This document shows positions 54,278 to 64,000 of a DNA stretch of 64,000 bases, in pieces (position 1 is the stretch's first letter; each line of letters opens with the position of its first letter). The notes under the pieces are model-generated. The model ran no database searches and had not been told where the DNA came from. It saw only the letters and a list, made by a program, of their open reading frames with translations. The position numbers and the translations under genes are program-made. Source of the DNA: Gambelia wislizenii (taxonomy: Eukaryota; Chordata; Lepidosauria; Squamata; Crotaphytidae); NCBI GenBank assembly GCA_030847615.1, contig JAUMIR010000001.1:290868187-290932186 (forward strand), in the 5' to 3' direction.

Positions 54278-55802
54278 TATAGAATCATGGAGTTGGAAGA
54301 GACTTCAAGGGCCATCCAGTCCAACCCTCTGCCATACACAATCAAATCATTCCCAACAGATAGCCTTCCAACCTCTGCTTAAAAACCTCCAAAGGAGACT
54401 CCACCACACTACAAGACAGTGTATTCCACTTCTGAACAGCTCTTACTGTCAGGAAGTTCTTCCTAATGTTTAGGTGGAATCTCTTTTCCTGTAGTTTGAA
54501 CCCACTGCTCCATGTCCTAGTCTCTGGAGCAGCAGAAAACAAGGTTGCCCCATCCTCTGTATGACATCCCTTCAAATATTTAAACATGACTATCATGTCA
54601 CCTTTCAGCCTTCGCTTCTTCAGACTAAACATGCCCAGCTCCCTAAGCCACTCCTCATAGGACTTGGCTTTTACCATTTGGGTACCAGACCTTTTATCAT
54701 TTGGGTTACCCTCCTCTGGACATGTTCCAGCTTCTCATTATCTTTCCTGAATTGTGGTGCCCAGAACTGGACACAGTATTCCAGGTAAGGTCTGACCAAA
54801 ACAGAATAGAGTGGCACTATTACTTCCCTTGATCTAGACACTATGCTCCTATTAATGCAGCCTAGAATCACATTGACTTTTTTAGTTGCTGCATCACACT
54901 GCTGACTCATGTTCAGCTTGTGGTCCACTAAGACTCCTAGATCCCTTTCGCATGTACTGCCATTAAGCCAGATGTCACCCATCCTAAGTGTAGTAGCCTA
55001 CATTTTTCCCTGTTGAAATTCATTTTGTTAGTTTTGGCCCAGCTTTCTAATCTGTTGAGGTCATTTTGGATTCTGATCCTGTCCTCTGGGGTATTAGCAG
55101 CCCCTCCTAATTTGGTGTCATCTGCAAACTTGATAAGCATACCCTCTATTCCCTCATCCAAGTCATTGATAAAGATGTTGAATAGCACTGAGCCCAGGAC
55201 AGAACCCTGTGGCACCCCACTGATCACTTCTCTCCAGGATGAAGAGGAGCCATTGGTGACTACCCTTTGGGTTTGGTTGGTCAACCAATTACAAATCCAC
55301 CTAATAGTTGCATTGTCTAGCTTGCATGCTACTAACTGTTTTGCAAGAATATCATGGGGCACCTTGTCAAAAGCCTTACTGAAACCAAGACACACTGCAT
55401 CCATAGCATTCCTTTCATCTATCCATTTTGTAACTCTATGAAAGAAAGAGATAGGATTAGTCTGGCATGACTTGCTTTTGTGAAATCCATGTTGGCTTTA
55501 ATTATTATTGGCATTCCTTTCTAAGTGGTTACAGACTGTCTGTTTAATGGTCTGCTCTAGAATCTTTCCTAGTATTGATGTCAGGCTGATAGGGAGGTAA
55601 TTATTTGGGTGTTCTTTTTTTTATCTCCTTTTTAAAGATGGGGACAACATTTGCCCCTCTTCCAGTCTACCTCTCCTGTTCTCCGGGAATTCTCAAAGAT
55701 TATTGACAGTTGTTCTGAGATTACTTCTGACAGTTCTTTTAATACCCTTGGATGAAGTTCATCTGATCCTGGAGGCTTGAACTCATTTATACTGGCCAGG
55801 TA
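54278..55802 (-). mobile_element. CR1 LINE, 5'-truncated
   Basis: The minus-strand frames give [20 protein letters not shown] (motif A), [20 protein letters not shown] (motif B), [20 protein letters not shown] (active site), VLVDHKLNMSQQCDAATKK and KRRLKGDMIVMFKYLKG. The 3' tail is at 54278-54340 (ATAGAATCATGGAGTTGGAA). Frameshifts separate the frames. The 5' end stops at the boundary with the DIRS element near 55800, so the truncation point and the DIRS edge coincide. Confidence 0.85.
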
Positions 55803-55979
55803 GCAAGGAGTTTATTTCTTGCTAAATGGGAATTGCATCCTGTTCTCCTTAGTTGTAAGTCCAGTTCGACTAAACCTTCTCCACGTGGCGGGGGCCATCT
55901 TTAACAAAGAAAGGGAAGTTAGTTTTTGATCAATAATAATAATAATAATATACCTGACCCCCCCACACAAAGAGAAGGT

Positions 55980-56467
55980 ATGTCGACACTGGAGGAAATA
56001 GATGTTGTGATCGCAGCAGTAATCACTAGCGACCGGCCGTTGAGGCTCAGCCGACACACAGCCGAGCCTCCGGCAGCTGTTGGAGACCAGCTGAGCACCT
56101 CTGCAGAGAGCGGAGGGGGGAAGGTCCCAGCTAAGAGCGGCCGTGGCAAGAAGAAGCTGAAGAAGGGGGACAAGCCCCCCGCCTCAGCTACGACCAGCTG
56201 CGCCCCAGCCCAGGTCCCTCCGAATGGAGGCGACAGCGGCCGGGAGGAGGAGGAGAACTCTGCCGGGCAGCCCCTCCAGGAGGAGGAGAGCCGCGTCGTA
56301 CCAAACGCTGGGGCGAGCGACGGCACACCGGCGCTCCCCGCCAGCACTCAGGAGACGACGGTTCCCCGGAGTGTGAGTGGGGCTGTTGCCCCAGGGACTG
56401 GGGACCCAGGGGAGGACTTCCCAGCATTCTTTTGGGGGTGGCTGCGGGAAGCGCTGGCGCGGGAGGC

Positions 56468-56500
<33 letters not shown>

Positions 56501-58257
56501 CAAGCCTGTTCCAGCCAAGCCAGCGGGGCTCGGCAGGTTCGGAGCTGGGGGGGGAAGGGCTGCCCCATCTCCCCAGGGCATCCGGCTTCCCCTCGAGTGC
56601 TACAGCCGGCACCTCTGCCTCAGCCCTGGGTGGGGAGGACCTCGTGACACCGGGCATCACTCCCCACAACAGCGGGGACTCGGGAGAGCCGGAGCAAGGG
56701 AGAGGGATGGGGATTCCCTCTCTCCCCAGCCCGGCCGGGTTTCCCCCGCCCGCCGGCACCAGCGGCACGACGGCTGCAACTCCAAGCGGGGAGAACCTCG
56801 CGGCTGGAGGAATCACCCCTGGCGGTGCCTCCGGAGGCATTCCAGGCCCCAGCCGCCCACCCCAACCCAACAGGGCCACAGTGCCAGTCCCCAGGATGAG
56901 GGGAAAGGGCAGCGGTCCCAGTAAGGGAAAGCACCCGCGCCCCAAAAGTGCCGCGATAGGGGCGGGCGATGGCTCGGGTCCCAGCAACATCGGCGTCCCC
57001 TGCGACAACCAGGGTGCCTGGCTCACCAGACCTCCCAGTGAAGATGAAGGGGAACCGTGGGAGGATCCAGCGGGCCAGCCCCATCCCCCCAAGAAGGCAC
57101 GGGTGGATGGGGAAGAGGGGGACCCTCAGGAGGAAAATGTAGTCTCCATCTATTCTTCCACGGGGGAGGACTCTACGGCCTCAGAAAGGGAAGAGGGAGA
57201 GCTTTCTGAGGAGGAACCAGAAGGTCCACCTCAGGTTCGTCCTGCAGCACGCCATTTTACCCAGGAGGATTTCGCTATTCTTTTGAAGAAGACAGTGAGT
57301 ACCTTGGGCCTCCCACTTCCAAAGGCACAACAGTCCCAGGTGGACCCCGATCTCCCTGAGATTTCAGACGAGTTCTTCCCTGACGTCCAACCACAGACCA
57401 TGCAGATGCCAGTGCCAGCTACTCTAATGTGCTTGATATGTGACGAATGGAAGACCCCCGCAGTGGCCAAACCTCAACCTGCCTTGGCCAAGAAGCTGTA
57501 TGCCCTTCCCAGGAAGGTGATGGGGAAGCTACAGGTCCTGCTGATCGACACCCCGGTCTCCGAGCTAGTTTCTTCTGCAATTTTTTGCAAGGATGGAGAA
57601 GAGACCTTGAAGGTGCCAGAGGATAGACGGATGGATCTAGCACTAAGACGAGCCCATGAGGCGCTTTCCTTAGCTATTCGAGCATCTACAACACCGACCA
57701 TGATGGCACGTGCTGCGATTCAGTAGTCCAAGGCTGCGTTAAAGAATGTTCCACGGGCCCAGACCAGGATCCGGCAGGACCTTAACAAGCTAACCAAGGT
57801 CTCTGCATTCTTAGCAGACAGCACGCTTGACTCGGTCCAGTTCTGCTCTAGGGCACAGGCAGCGACGGTTGCAGACAGGAGACAGGTTTGGCTAAAGTCA
57901 TGGAATGCGGACTTCAAGTCAAAGCAGAACTTAGTATCATCTCCTTTCTTAGGAGAAAAGTTATTTGGAGAATCCTTGGAACCAGTCCTAGTGGAGGACA
58001 AGGACAAGAAGAAGAGGTCACTAGCTTCCGCCTGCAGGAGGGAGGATAAGAAGTCTTCCAGATGGTACCGGCCCTTTCGGTCATCGGGAGCCCACCATGG
58101 CTCCGGTTCATCATCAATTCATACAGGATCCAGAGACTCCAAATCCCCCAGACCTCGATGGGGAGACAACAGATACAAAAGCAGAAGCCATCACGGAGGA
58201 TCCTGGAAGTCGGGGCAGCCCCAATCCTCCAAACAAAGCGCCAAGTCGCAGCAATGA
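55980..58257 (+). pseudogene. DIRS gag-like ORF, frameshifted with one TAG
   Basis: It starts at ATG 55980 (MSTLEEIDVVIAA) after an (AAT)n run. The first frame is Ala/Pro/Lys-rich and passes into the second near the (GGCT)7 run at 56468-56495. The second frame (to 57726) contains an acidic stretch (EREEGELSEEEPEGPP) and the region RKVMGKLQVLLIDTPVSELV then MDLALRRAHEALSLAIRAS, the conserved part of vertebrate DIRS gag-like proteins. A TAG at 57724 interrupts it, after which the same frame continues to 58257 with LADSTLDSVQFCSRAQAATV and a basic, Ser/Arg-rich C-terminus. It probably packaged element RNA, by analogy. Confidence 0.75.
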
Positions 58258-58294
58258 CAATCCACCCTCAGTGGGAGGCACATAGCAGGTCTTT

Positions 58295-60123
58295 GTGGGG
58301 GCTTGGGAAAACTCTACCTCGGACAGATGGGTGCTGGAATCAATTCGGCACGGATACCAGATAGAGTTCTCCCAACTTCCTCCACAGTGGTTCATGTTGA
58401 CCCCAGTCCACAAGACCAGAGAGAAACAGCAGGCGATGACAAACGAAATAGGCTGCCTGCTAAATTTGGGGGCCATAGAGGAGGTACCGCTCCTCGAACA
58501 AGGCAAGGGCTGCTATTCCATTCTATTCCTGGTGCCAAAGAAAAACGGCACATGGAGAGCGGTCCTGAACCTCAGAGGAGTAAACAAATTTGTGCGACAA
58601 CGGAAGTTCAAGATGGAAACCTTGAAACACATTCTGGAGTCTATACGCCCTGGGGATTTCCTAGCCTCTCTGGATGTACAGGATGCGTACCTTCACATCC
58701 CAATACATCCAGAACACCACCGATTCCTGTGTTTTTGTTACAACGCTGTGCATTACCAGTACAAGGCCCTTCCCTTCTGTCTATCTTCAGCACCCTGAGT
58801 CTTCACCAAGATTCTAGTAGCATTAGTGGCATGTTGGCAGCGCTTGGGCATACATGTCTATCCCTACTTGGACGATCTCCTGATCCGGTCCCCGTCCAGA
58901 ACCAGGGCGGAGAGGGAGGTCGGCTTGGTAATGCAGTCCCTCCAGGATCACGGTTTTCAGGTCAACCTCGAGAAGAGTTCTCTGCTTCCGAGAAGCTTGG
59001 GGGCTCTTCTGGATTCAGCAGAGGGAACGATATGGCTGACACCAGACCGAATCATCTCAATAAGGGGAGCGGCCCAGAGGGCTCTGAAGGCACAGAGGAT
59101 GGACATCATGCAACTGGCCCAGCTGCACGGTCTCATGATAGCAGCCATAGAGTGCCTCCCATGGGCGCGGTTCCACGCAAGGAGTCTTCAGTGGTTCTTA
59201 CTCCCTTTTCAGGATCAAATAGCCTCCAAGCACCACCAGGCGGTGAGACTACTGCAGGAAGTCGCGACGTCCCTTCAGTGGTGGCTCTCTTCTGCGGTCC
59301 TCAGGGGCTGACAGTTGTGGCATCAGGACAGGGTGCAGATTACCACGGACGCCAGCCTGAGGGGGTGGGGAGCGCACTGCGGCTCCCATCTGGCTCAGGG
59401 CAGGTGGTCGACAGAGGAGGCTGCCCACAGCATCAACTGGCTGGAGCTCAGAGCGGTCAGGCTGGCCCTGGTAGCCTTCGTGGACATAGTCAGGGGCAAG
59501 ACAGTTCTAGTCCGGACGGACAACGTCACGACGAAGGCACACATAAACCACCAGGGAGGATCCAGTTCGCGAGCTCTCATGAAGTAGGCGACACGCTTGT
59601 TCACATCGGCGGAGAAGAATCTCGTGGCGATATCTGCGGAACACCTTCGGGGAGTACTCAACCAGAAAGCCAACTGGCTCAGCAGGTCGGACATCGAGCA
59701 GGGGGAGTGGAGCCTCCATCGGGAAGTGTTCGAGGACATCACCCAGACCTTGGGACGTCCAGTGATTGACCTATTCGCCACTCCAGAGAACACCAAGCTC
59801 CCGCGCTTTCTCTCCAGATACCTGACAGAGGGAGCAGAAGGAATGGATGCCCTGACGTCATCCTGGCCAAGGGACCTCCTTTACGTGTTCCCTCCAATTC
59901 CTCTAATACTCGAGTGCTCACCAAGGTCAGAGCGGAGGGGGTGGAGGTCATCCTTATCGCCCCAGAATGGCCTCAAAGATCCTGGTTCCCAGACATCCTC
60001 GACGTGCAGATTGCTTCGGTCAGAATTCCAACACGAGAGGATCTACTAGTACAAGGCCAAGTTCACCATCTCGACCCGGCCTGGCTACAGCTCCGCGCAT
60101 GGAGATTGAACGGCAGATGTTAG
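58295..60123 (+). pseudogene. DIRS RT, RNase H and methyltransferase-like ORF
   Basis: One frame from 58295 to about 59900 shows the reverse transcriptase FLVPKKNGTWRAVLNLRGVN, motif A ASLDVQDAYLHIPI, LPFCLSSAP followed by a TGA at 58796, then VYPYLDDLLIRS (YLDD active site). Next come TGA 59309 and RNase H (ITTDASLRGWGAHC, NWLELRAVRLAL, VLVRTDNVTTKAHINHQGG) with TAG at 59585. Then the methyltransferase-like part: GRPVIDLFATPENTKLPRFL, and after a frameshift near 59900 VILIAPEWPQRSWFPDIL. The frame ends at 60123, overlapping the recombinase. The stops abolish function. Confidence 0.8.
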
Positions 60124-61159
60124 CCTCAGAGGGTTACTCACACCCGGTGGTCGGAACTATTTTGGCATCAAGAAGAGAATCCACTCAGTGTATATATGAG
60201 TATACTTTCAGAGTGTTCAGGAGGTGGTGCAGACGGAAAGGCCACGACTTCCAGCAAGTTTCAGTGCCTCTACTACTAGATTTTCTCCAGGACGGAGTCG
60301 GCAGGGGACTCCGACCAAATACTATCAAGAGACAGGTGGCGGCAATAGTCTCCTTCTTATCCCCAGGTAGGGCAGCGAATTGTCATCACATCCTCACCTC
60401 CGAAGGTTTATCAAGGGCCTCACTAACTTAGCCCCACCAACGGTCCATCGTTTCCTGTCCTGGGATTTACACACGGTACTGACAGCCTTAACGGTTCGTC
60501 CTTTTGAGCCACTAAGGAAGGCCTCCCTGAAATGGATGACGTGGAAGGTGCTATTCGTGGTGGCAACCACATCAGCCCGTAGGGTATCGGAGCTGGCAGC
60601 CTTGTCAATCCGGCAGGATCTCTGCATCTTCAGGCAGGACTCGGTAGTCCTAAGACTACCACCTGACTTTAAGCCAAAGGTCAACTCGTTTTTTCACAGG
60701 TCTCAGGAGGTGGTACTCCCCTCCTTTTGCCCGAGACCATCAAGAGAATTGGAGAGGATCTGGCACACGTTGGATGTGCGCCGAGCCCTCAGGATATACA
60801 TCAAACGGACAGCCCCAATCAGACTCTCAGAATCCTTGTTTGTCTCACCTCATTCGAAATACCTGGGAAGGAAGGTGTCACCGTCCACCCTGGCGCGTTG
60901 GATCAAGGGCTGCATTGTGGCCTGCTACAAGACTCTAAATAAGTCAGTTCCAGAGGGAATCCTGGCCCACTCTACAAGAAGTGCTTCAACTTCGGCGGCC
61001 TGGGAGAGGGATGCCTCCCTGGAGGAGATTTGCAGGGCAGCAACTTGGAAGTCCTCCTCGACATTCGTTCAGCACTACAGGCTGGACAAGTTCCAATCAG
61101 CGGAGGCCGCTTTTGGCAGATGGGTCTTACAGAGGATTGTTCAGGCTCAGGGTCCTTGA
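60099..61159 (+). pseudogene. DIRS tyrosine recombinase, one frameshift
   Basis: It starts at ATG 60099 (MEIERQMLASEGYSHPVVGT) inside the preceding ORF. The N-terminal SAM-like core-binding part (YTFRVFRRWCRRKGHD, LRPNTIKRQVAAIVSFL) is in one frame to about 60400; the catalytic domain continues in another. Catalytic residues: Arg in TSARRVSEL (codon near 60578), His and Arg in HSTRS (near 60969), and Tyr in TFVQHYRLDKF (near 61072). About 353 codons, normal for DIRS recombinases. It would integrate circular DNA without target duplication. The frameshift around 60380-60430 disables it. Confidence 0.8.
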
Positions 61160-61199
61160 GGCTCGCCTGTCCCACCCAATCGTCGAGGCTTTAGAAAAT

Positions 61200-61575
61200 C
61201 CCAAGCATGCAGATGCTCTGGAGCCCTCTCCACTGGGAAAAGGAACGTTGGTCTTACCTGTGATACATTCTTTTCCAGTGTAGAGGCGAAGAGCATCCGG
61301 CCCGCGTGGGCAAGCAATTGGACAGTGAAATTAGGAACCACAGAAGTTCTTCAGTGATATCAACCTTGGCCGGATACGTCAAACTACTGGCGTCTCAAGG
61401 CTGGAATATGGACTGGCCAGCAGAGGGGTCGTCCCTCCCAGAGGACACCTCCGGTGGTCAGCTTTTCAAAATAAAAGACTCTGTTACCTGCCTACCAGGA
61501 GCAAGTGGGAGGGACAACCCAAGCATGTGGATGCTCTTCGCCTCAGGTAATCACAGGTAAGACCAACGTTCCTAT
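61200..61575 (+). repeat. DIRS 3' inverted repeats / internal complementary region
   Basis: GGAACGTTGGTCTTACCTG at 61242 is exactly the inverse complement of CAGGTAAGACCAACGTTCC ending near 61573. GGCGAAGAGCATCC near 61285 is the inverse of GGATGCTCTTCGCC near 61528. The left block is also inside its own imperfect palindrome (AGATGCTCTGGAGCCC...AAGAGCATCC). This fits the DIRS internal complementary region pairing with the right terminal repeat. Confidence 0.7.
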
Positions 61576-61584
61576 TTCTCTGTT

Positions 61585-61720
61585 AACTTCAGACCTATAG
61601 ACACTTCTCCCAAAGATCCATTCACTCAGAGATCATCCATATGGATGTGTTTTTAGAGAATTTCTAAAATTCCTCCTATTCCTCCTCCTCCTCCTCCTCT
61701 CACGACTTGCCCATTTGAAT
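61585..61720. repeat. Intronic spacer with (TCC)n
   Basis: A (CCT)n run lies at about 61675-61700 (CTCCTCCTCCTCCTCCTC). Nothing else recognised. Confidence 0.5.
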
Positions 61721-61723
61721 TTA

Positions 61724-61951
61724 CAGCTCAACCCCCATATCAATGGGGGATACGTTCCAAGACACACACACACACACGGATACCTGAAACCATGGACAAA
61801 ATTGAACTCTTATTTTCAATGAGACGAACACTGGAAGTTGACCATAGAGTCACACTGGAGGACCTAGAGATGCCTAGAGAGAACATATTTTTTGGATGTG
61901 GATAAATGAAACCATAGATACTGAATCCATGGATATGGGGGGATTGACCTG
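61724..61951. mobile_element. TA-flanked MITE (family B)
   Basis: The left end CAGCTCAACCCCCATATCA and the right end GGATATGGGGGGATTGACCTG are inverted copies flanked by TA (61722-61723, 61952-61953). The interior has CACTGGAGGACCTAGAGATG and GTGGATAAATGAAACCATAG, shared with 47409-47728. A (CA)n run is at 61761-61779. Confidence 0.7.
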
Positions 61952-61954
61952 TAC

Positions 61955-62220
61955 ATGAAATGCCTTCTTTACCTGAACTTGCTATACCTTCTTGAAGATT
62001 ATGCAGAATGAGAGCCTTACGAAGAACAGGTCCTAGAATAAAATGACAAGCATGTTTAATAAGATACTAGGTTACACACACAAAGTTGTTTATGATCACT
62101 ATTATTGGGACCAAATCTCAAATGTAGGGCTGCTAGCCATTCCAGAACATATGGCAAAGCCGTGTTGAGAGTTGAGGAGTCTGTTTATACTTTCCTGTTT
62201 ACAGAATGTCACGGGTGGTT
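61955..62220. other. Unannotated intronic sequence
   Basis: Nothing recognised. Confidence 0.3.
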
Positions 62221-62221
62221 C

Positions 62222-62430
62222 TTGCAGTACTTTGTGTGGTGGAATGGTTGGAGCCTGTGGTTTTGAAATGCAAGCTCAAATCCTAACTGTGCTATCAAGC
62301 TTATTGGATAGCCTTGGGTAGTCACCCTAATCTATCCCATAGAAGTGTTGAGAAGGTTATAAAAGGATCCAAGTACATCTCTCTACATTCTTTGGCCATG
62401 GGAAGGAATGATATAAAACAAGTCAGCATA
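62222..62430 (+). mobile_element. tRNA-derived SINE with LINE-like 3' end
   Basis: The head TTTGTGTGGTGGAATGGTTG and AGCTCAAATCCTAACTGTGC, the middle AGCCTTGGGTAGTCACCC, and the 3' part GGCCATGGGAAGGAATGATA match the common squamate SINE whose tail resembles L2/CR1-type ends. Strongly diverged, so the call is moderate. Confidence 0.45.
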
Positions 62431-62639
62431 TTCTAACCACATTCATATGTTCATAGTTAGACATAGTATTTCTGCTGGATTGTTGGGGCAAAAGGTTTAC
62501 ATCAATTTTATTGTGAAAGGGGCAGCCAGGATATGGATTTTACCCAGAGACTTTGCAACCACAGTTTCTTACAAATCAGGAGAATCTAGTTCAGCTTGTA
62601 TTTTGGGGGTGTGATAAATACATTCTCTGAGGGAGGGGT

Positions 62640-63063
62640 GATGCGGTTCCTTTACATCTGGGTTTCGTCAGTCACCGCCCAGGTGTAGCAGGAAGTTACA
62701 TTAAGCCTCTTCATATTCAAATTTCTTTGTCTTCATCTCCTCCATCCTGGAGCCACGAGGCCAGTTCTAACTTCCTGCTTCGCCCAGTAGGTAGCTGAGA
62801 AATCTCCTCCGTCTGGAATTTCTATCTCCACCTTTATTCTTTTTACTTTCTTGTTCCTTTACCTACCTTTTTCCTTCTCCAGGCATTGCTGCTTTTCAGC
62901 CCTTGCCTTTCTCCTTTTGAATTTCCCGCCTATTTAAAAAAAAAAAAAGAAAAAAAAATCCTCTCCTCTCTCCGCGCGGCTGCTCAGTCGGCTCCAGCCT
63001 GCTCCTCCTCTCTCTCTTCCCCCCTCCCACCTCTCTCCTTACTGTTTTCTTTTCTCCGAGGCC
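62640..63063 (+). other. Possible 5' untranslated region of a retroelement
   Basis: A GC-richer tract with a small palindrome (TTTACATCTGGGTTT near 62651 and GCCCAGGTGTAGC near 62679), long pyrimidine-rich stretches (62840-63060) and an A run at 62937-62957 leads into a GC-rich ORF at 63064. The switch from AT-rich intron near 62640 looks like an element boundary. Type not proven. Confidence 0.35.
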
Positions 63064-63990
63064 ATGCAGGCCCAGGAGATTCCCCAGCAGGCGGGGAAGG
63101 ACTCCGGAGTGGCCGGGGATGCGATTCTCGACCGCGGCCACTCCGAGGACGCGGAGAGCGCTGCTGAGGGAGCCGCGGTCGCCATTGCTGCCGCTGCCGG
63201 CTCCCATGTGGGCGTCCCTCAGAGGGACGCGGCCCGGAAGGCACACCAGGCCATCGTGACTGGGAAAGCCTCCGATGGCCAAGCAGCAGCCAAGCCACGG
63301 AAGAGGCCAGCACAGCCCAGGAAGAAGCTGGCCTCCGATGCCTCCAGCGGGACCGCGATGGAACCTCCGGCCCTATGGAGTGCTTGGCACGCGCCAGGTG
63401 CCTGCTGCCAGGACTGGCCAGGGGCAGGAGCCCCTAGGAAGGTACAAGGGGCCCTTGGGGGGAGCGGGGACGAACTGCCCCTTCCCCCACGCATCGTGCC
63501 CTCCCTGCTTTTGGGGACGGCACGTATTCTACCCCCCTGGAGGCCAAACGGAGCGCAGGAGGGGGAAGGGGAGAGCGAGGACTCGCGCTCCCATGCGGAG
63601 CCCTCACCATCCACCGGGCCCCAAGCAACCGCCGCAGCTGCCTCGGGGGAGGGGGGCACACCGCATGGGGAACCCCATTCGCTGTCTGACCCCACTCCAG
63701 GAAGCAGCCAGGCCCTACCCCAACCGAGCCAACCACCACAAAGCCTGGGCATGGAGGAGCAGGCCTTACAGGCCCCAACTCCTCAAGCACCCCCCCACAG
63801 GCCCTGGCCTCCCAACCTCCACTCCTCCCGACCTTGCCTGCCCAGGTGCCACCCCAGCAACACCAGCTGCCCTTGGTGCTCCAACCAATGCCTCAGCAGG
63901 CAGTACCTATCCAGGCGCAGCAACCGTTGGTTTACCAGGCCCTGCCGCCACAGGGGCCGGTGAACCAGACCCTGGGCTTGGGTAACCAAA
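63064..63990 (+). pseudogene. GC-rich gag-like ORF, broken, runs off the window
   Basis: It starts at ATG 63064 (MQAQEIPQQAGKDSGVAGD) with Ala/Lys-rich sequence (AAAKPRKRPAQPRKKLASD). Beyond about 63380 the likely frame is ambiguous, with Pro/Gln-rich sequence in two frames, one ending at 63963 and one at 63985. Composition and position after a 5' untranslated-like leader resemble the DIRS gag-like ORF at 55980, though I see no direct similarity. It could be the 5' part of another DIRS or another retroelement. I do not recognise a host gene. Confidence 0.4.
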
Positions 63991-64000
63991 ATCAGGTTTT

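Larger units (their letters stand above)
55800..61580 (+). mobile_element. DIRS-type tyrosine-recombinase retrotransposon, decayed
   Basis: In order: gag-like ORF, an ORF with reverse transcriptase, RNase H and a methyltransferase-like domain, an overlapping tyrosine recombinase ORF, and a 3' region with inverted complementary segments (61200-61575). That order and the tyrosine recombinase in place of a DDE integrase define the DIRS group. Four in-frame stops and at least three frameshifts are visible, so it is inactive. The right end fits about 61575, where the inverted copy ends. The left terminal repeat is not resolved. Confidence 0.85.
32305..64000 (+). other. RBMS1: RBMS1 intron downstream of the exon
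   Basis: I found no sequence resembling the rest of RRM1 up to the window end, so this is inferred to be the next RBMS1 intron. It holds the CR1, MITE, SINE and DIRS copies listed below. Confidence 0.65.

Noticed and set aside
56184..57092. Minus-strand 302-codon frame
   Set aside because: It is antisense to the DIRS gag-like ORF and shows only Gly/Pro/Ala-rich low-complexity sequence.
58303..59769. Plus-strand 488-codon frame without stops
   Set aside because: It overlaps the DIRS RT/RNase H frame, which has all the conserved motifs. The open frame is a Pro/Gly/Ser-rich shadow without domains.

Overview
This is vertebrate, almost certainly squamate-reptile (lizard), intronic DNA. The one host-gene piece I can support is a single internal exon on the + strand (32126-32304). 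Its translation contains the start of an RRM with the RNP2-like core NLYIRGLPP, preceded by a Pro/Ser/Asn-rich linker, and it matches RBMS1 (single-stranded nucleic-acid-binding RRM protein, c-Myc promoter-binding MSSP family). Everything upstream (1-32125) and downstream (32305-64000) therefore reads as two large RBMS1 introns, filled largely with transposable elements. The lizard call rests on the repeats: Sauria-type SINEs with a Bov-B-like tail, a 5S-rRNA-headed SINE, a tRNA-Ala-headed SINE, many CR1 and L2 LINEs, a DIRS retrotransposon and abundant TA-flanked MITEs.

Layout. 1-17 kb: SINEs, a long decayed CR1 that still shows ORF1 and endonuclease traces (3370-6588), several MITEs and a palindromic element. 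17-24 kb: a CR1 reverse-transcriptase fragment on the minus strand, two 5S-SINEs, an RTE-like tail fragment and a second type of non-LTR reverse transcriptase (21.9-23.9 kb). 25.1-29.7 kb: a young, apparently full-length L2 LINE with seven full 170-bp promoter-like monomers plus a partial eighth and an uninterrupted endonuclease/reverse-transcriptase frame. 29.7-39.4 kb: MITEs, the RBMS1 exon, a CR1 that looks 5'-inverted and carries a nested DNA element, and MITEs whose interiors are arrays of GC-rich hairpins. 39-47 kb: mostly unremarkable AT-rich intron. 47-52 kb: foldback and hairpin elements, SINEs and another GC-rich MITE. 54.3-61.6 kb: a CR1 fragment followed by a decayed DIRS element (gag-like, RT/RNase H/methyltransferase-like, tyrosine recombinase, internal complementary region). 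62.2-64 kb: a SINE and the GC-rich 5' part of what may be another retroelement, cut by the window edge.

How the parts relate. The LINE families supply the machinery: L2 and CR1 fragments mark past activity, and the SINE tails resemble a Bov-B LINE 3' end. The TA-flanked MITEs have no transposase in the window and would depend on a Tc1/mariner-pogo (Tigger-like) enzyme elsewhere. Only the L2 copy looks potentially competent, and even it has no in-frame AUG ahead of its endonuclease domain. The most unusual structures are the hairpin-array MITEs, the L2 monomer array, the DIRS internal complementary region and the two SINE families that share one 3' body under different Pol III promoter heads. 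All family names come from recognising motifs by eye; no database search was run.
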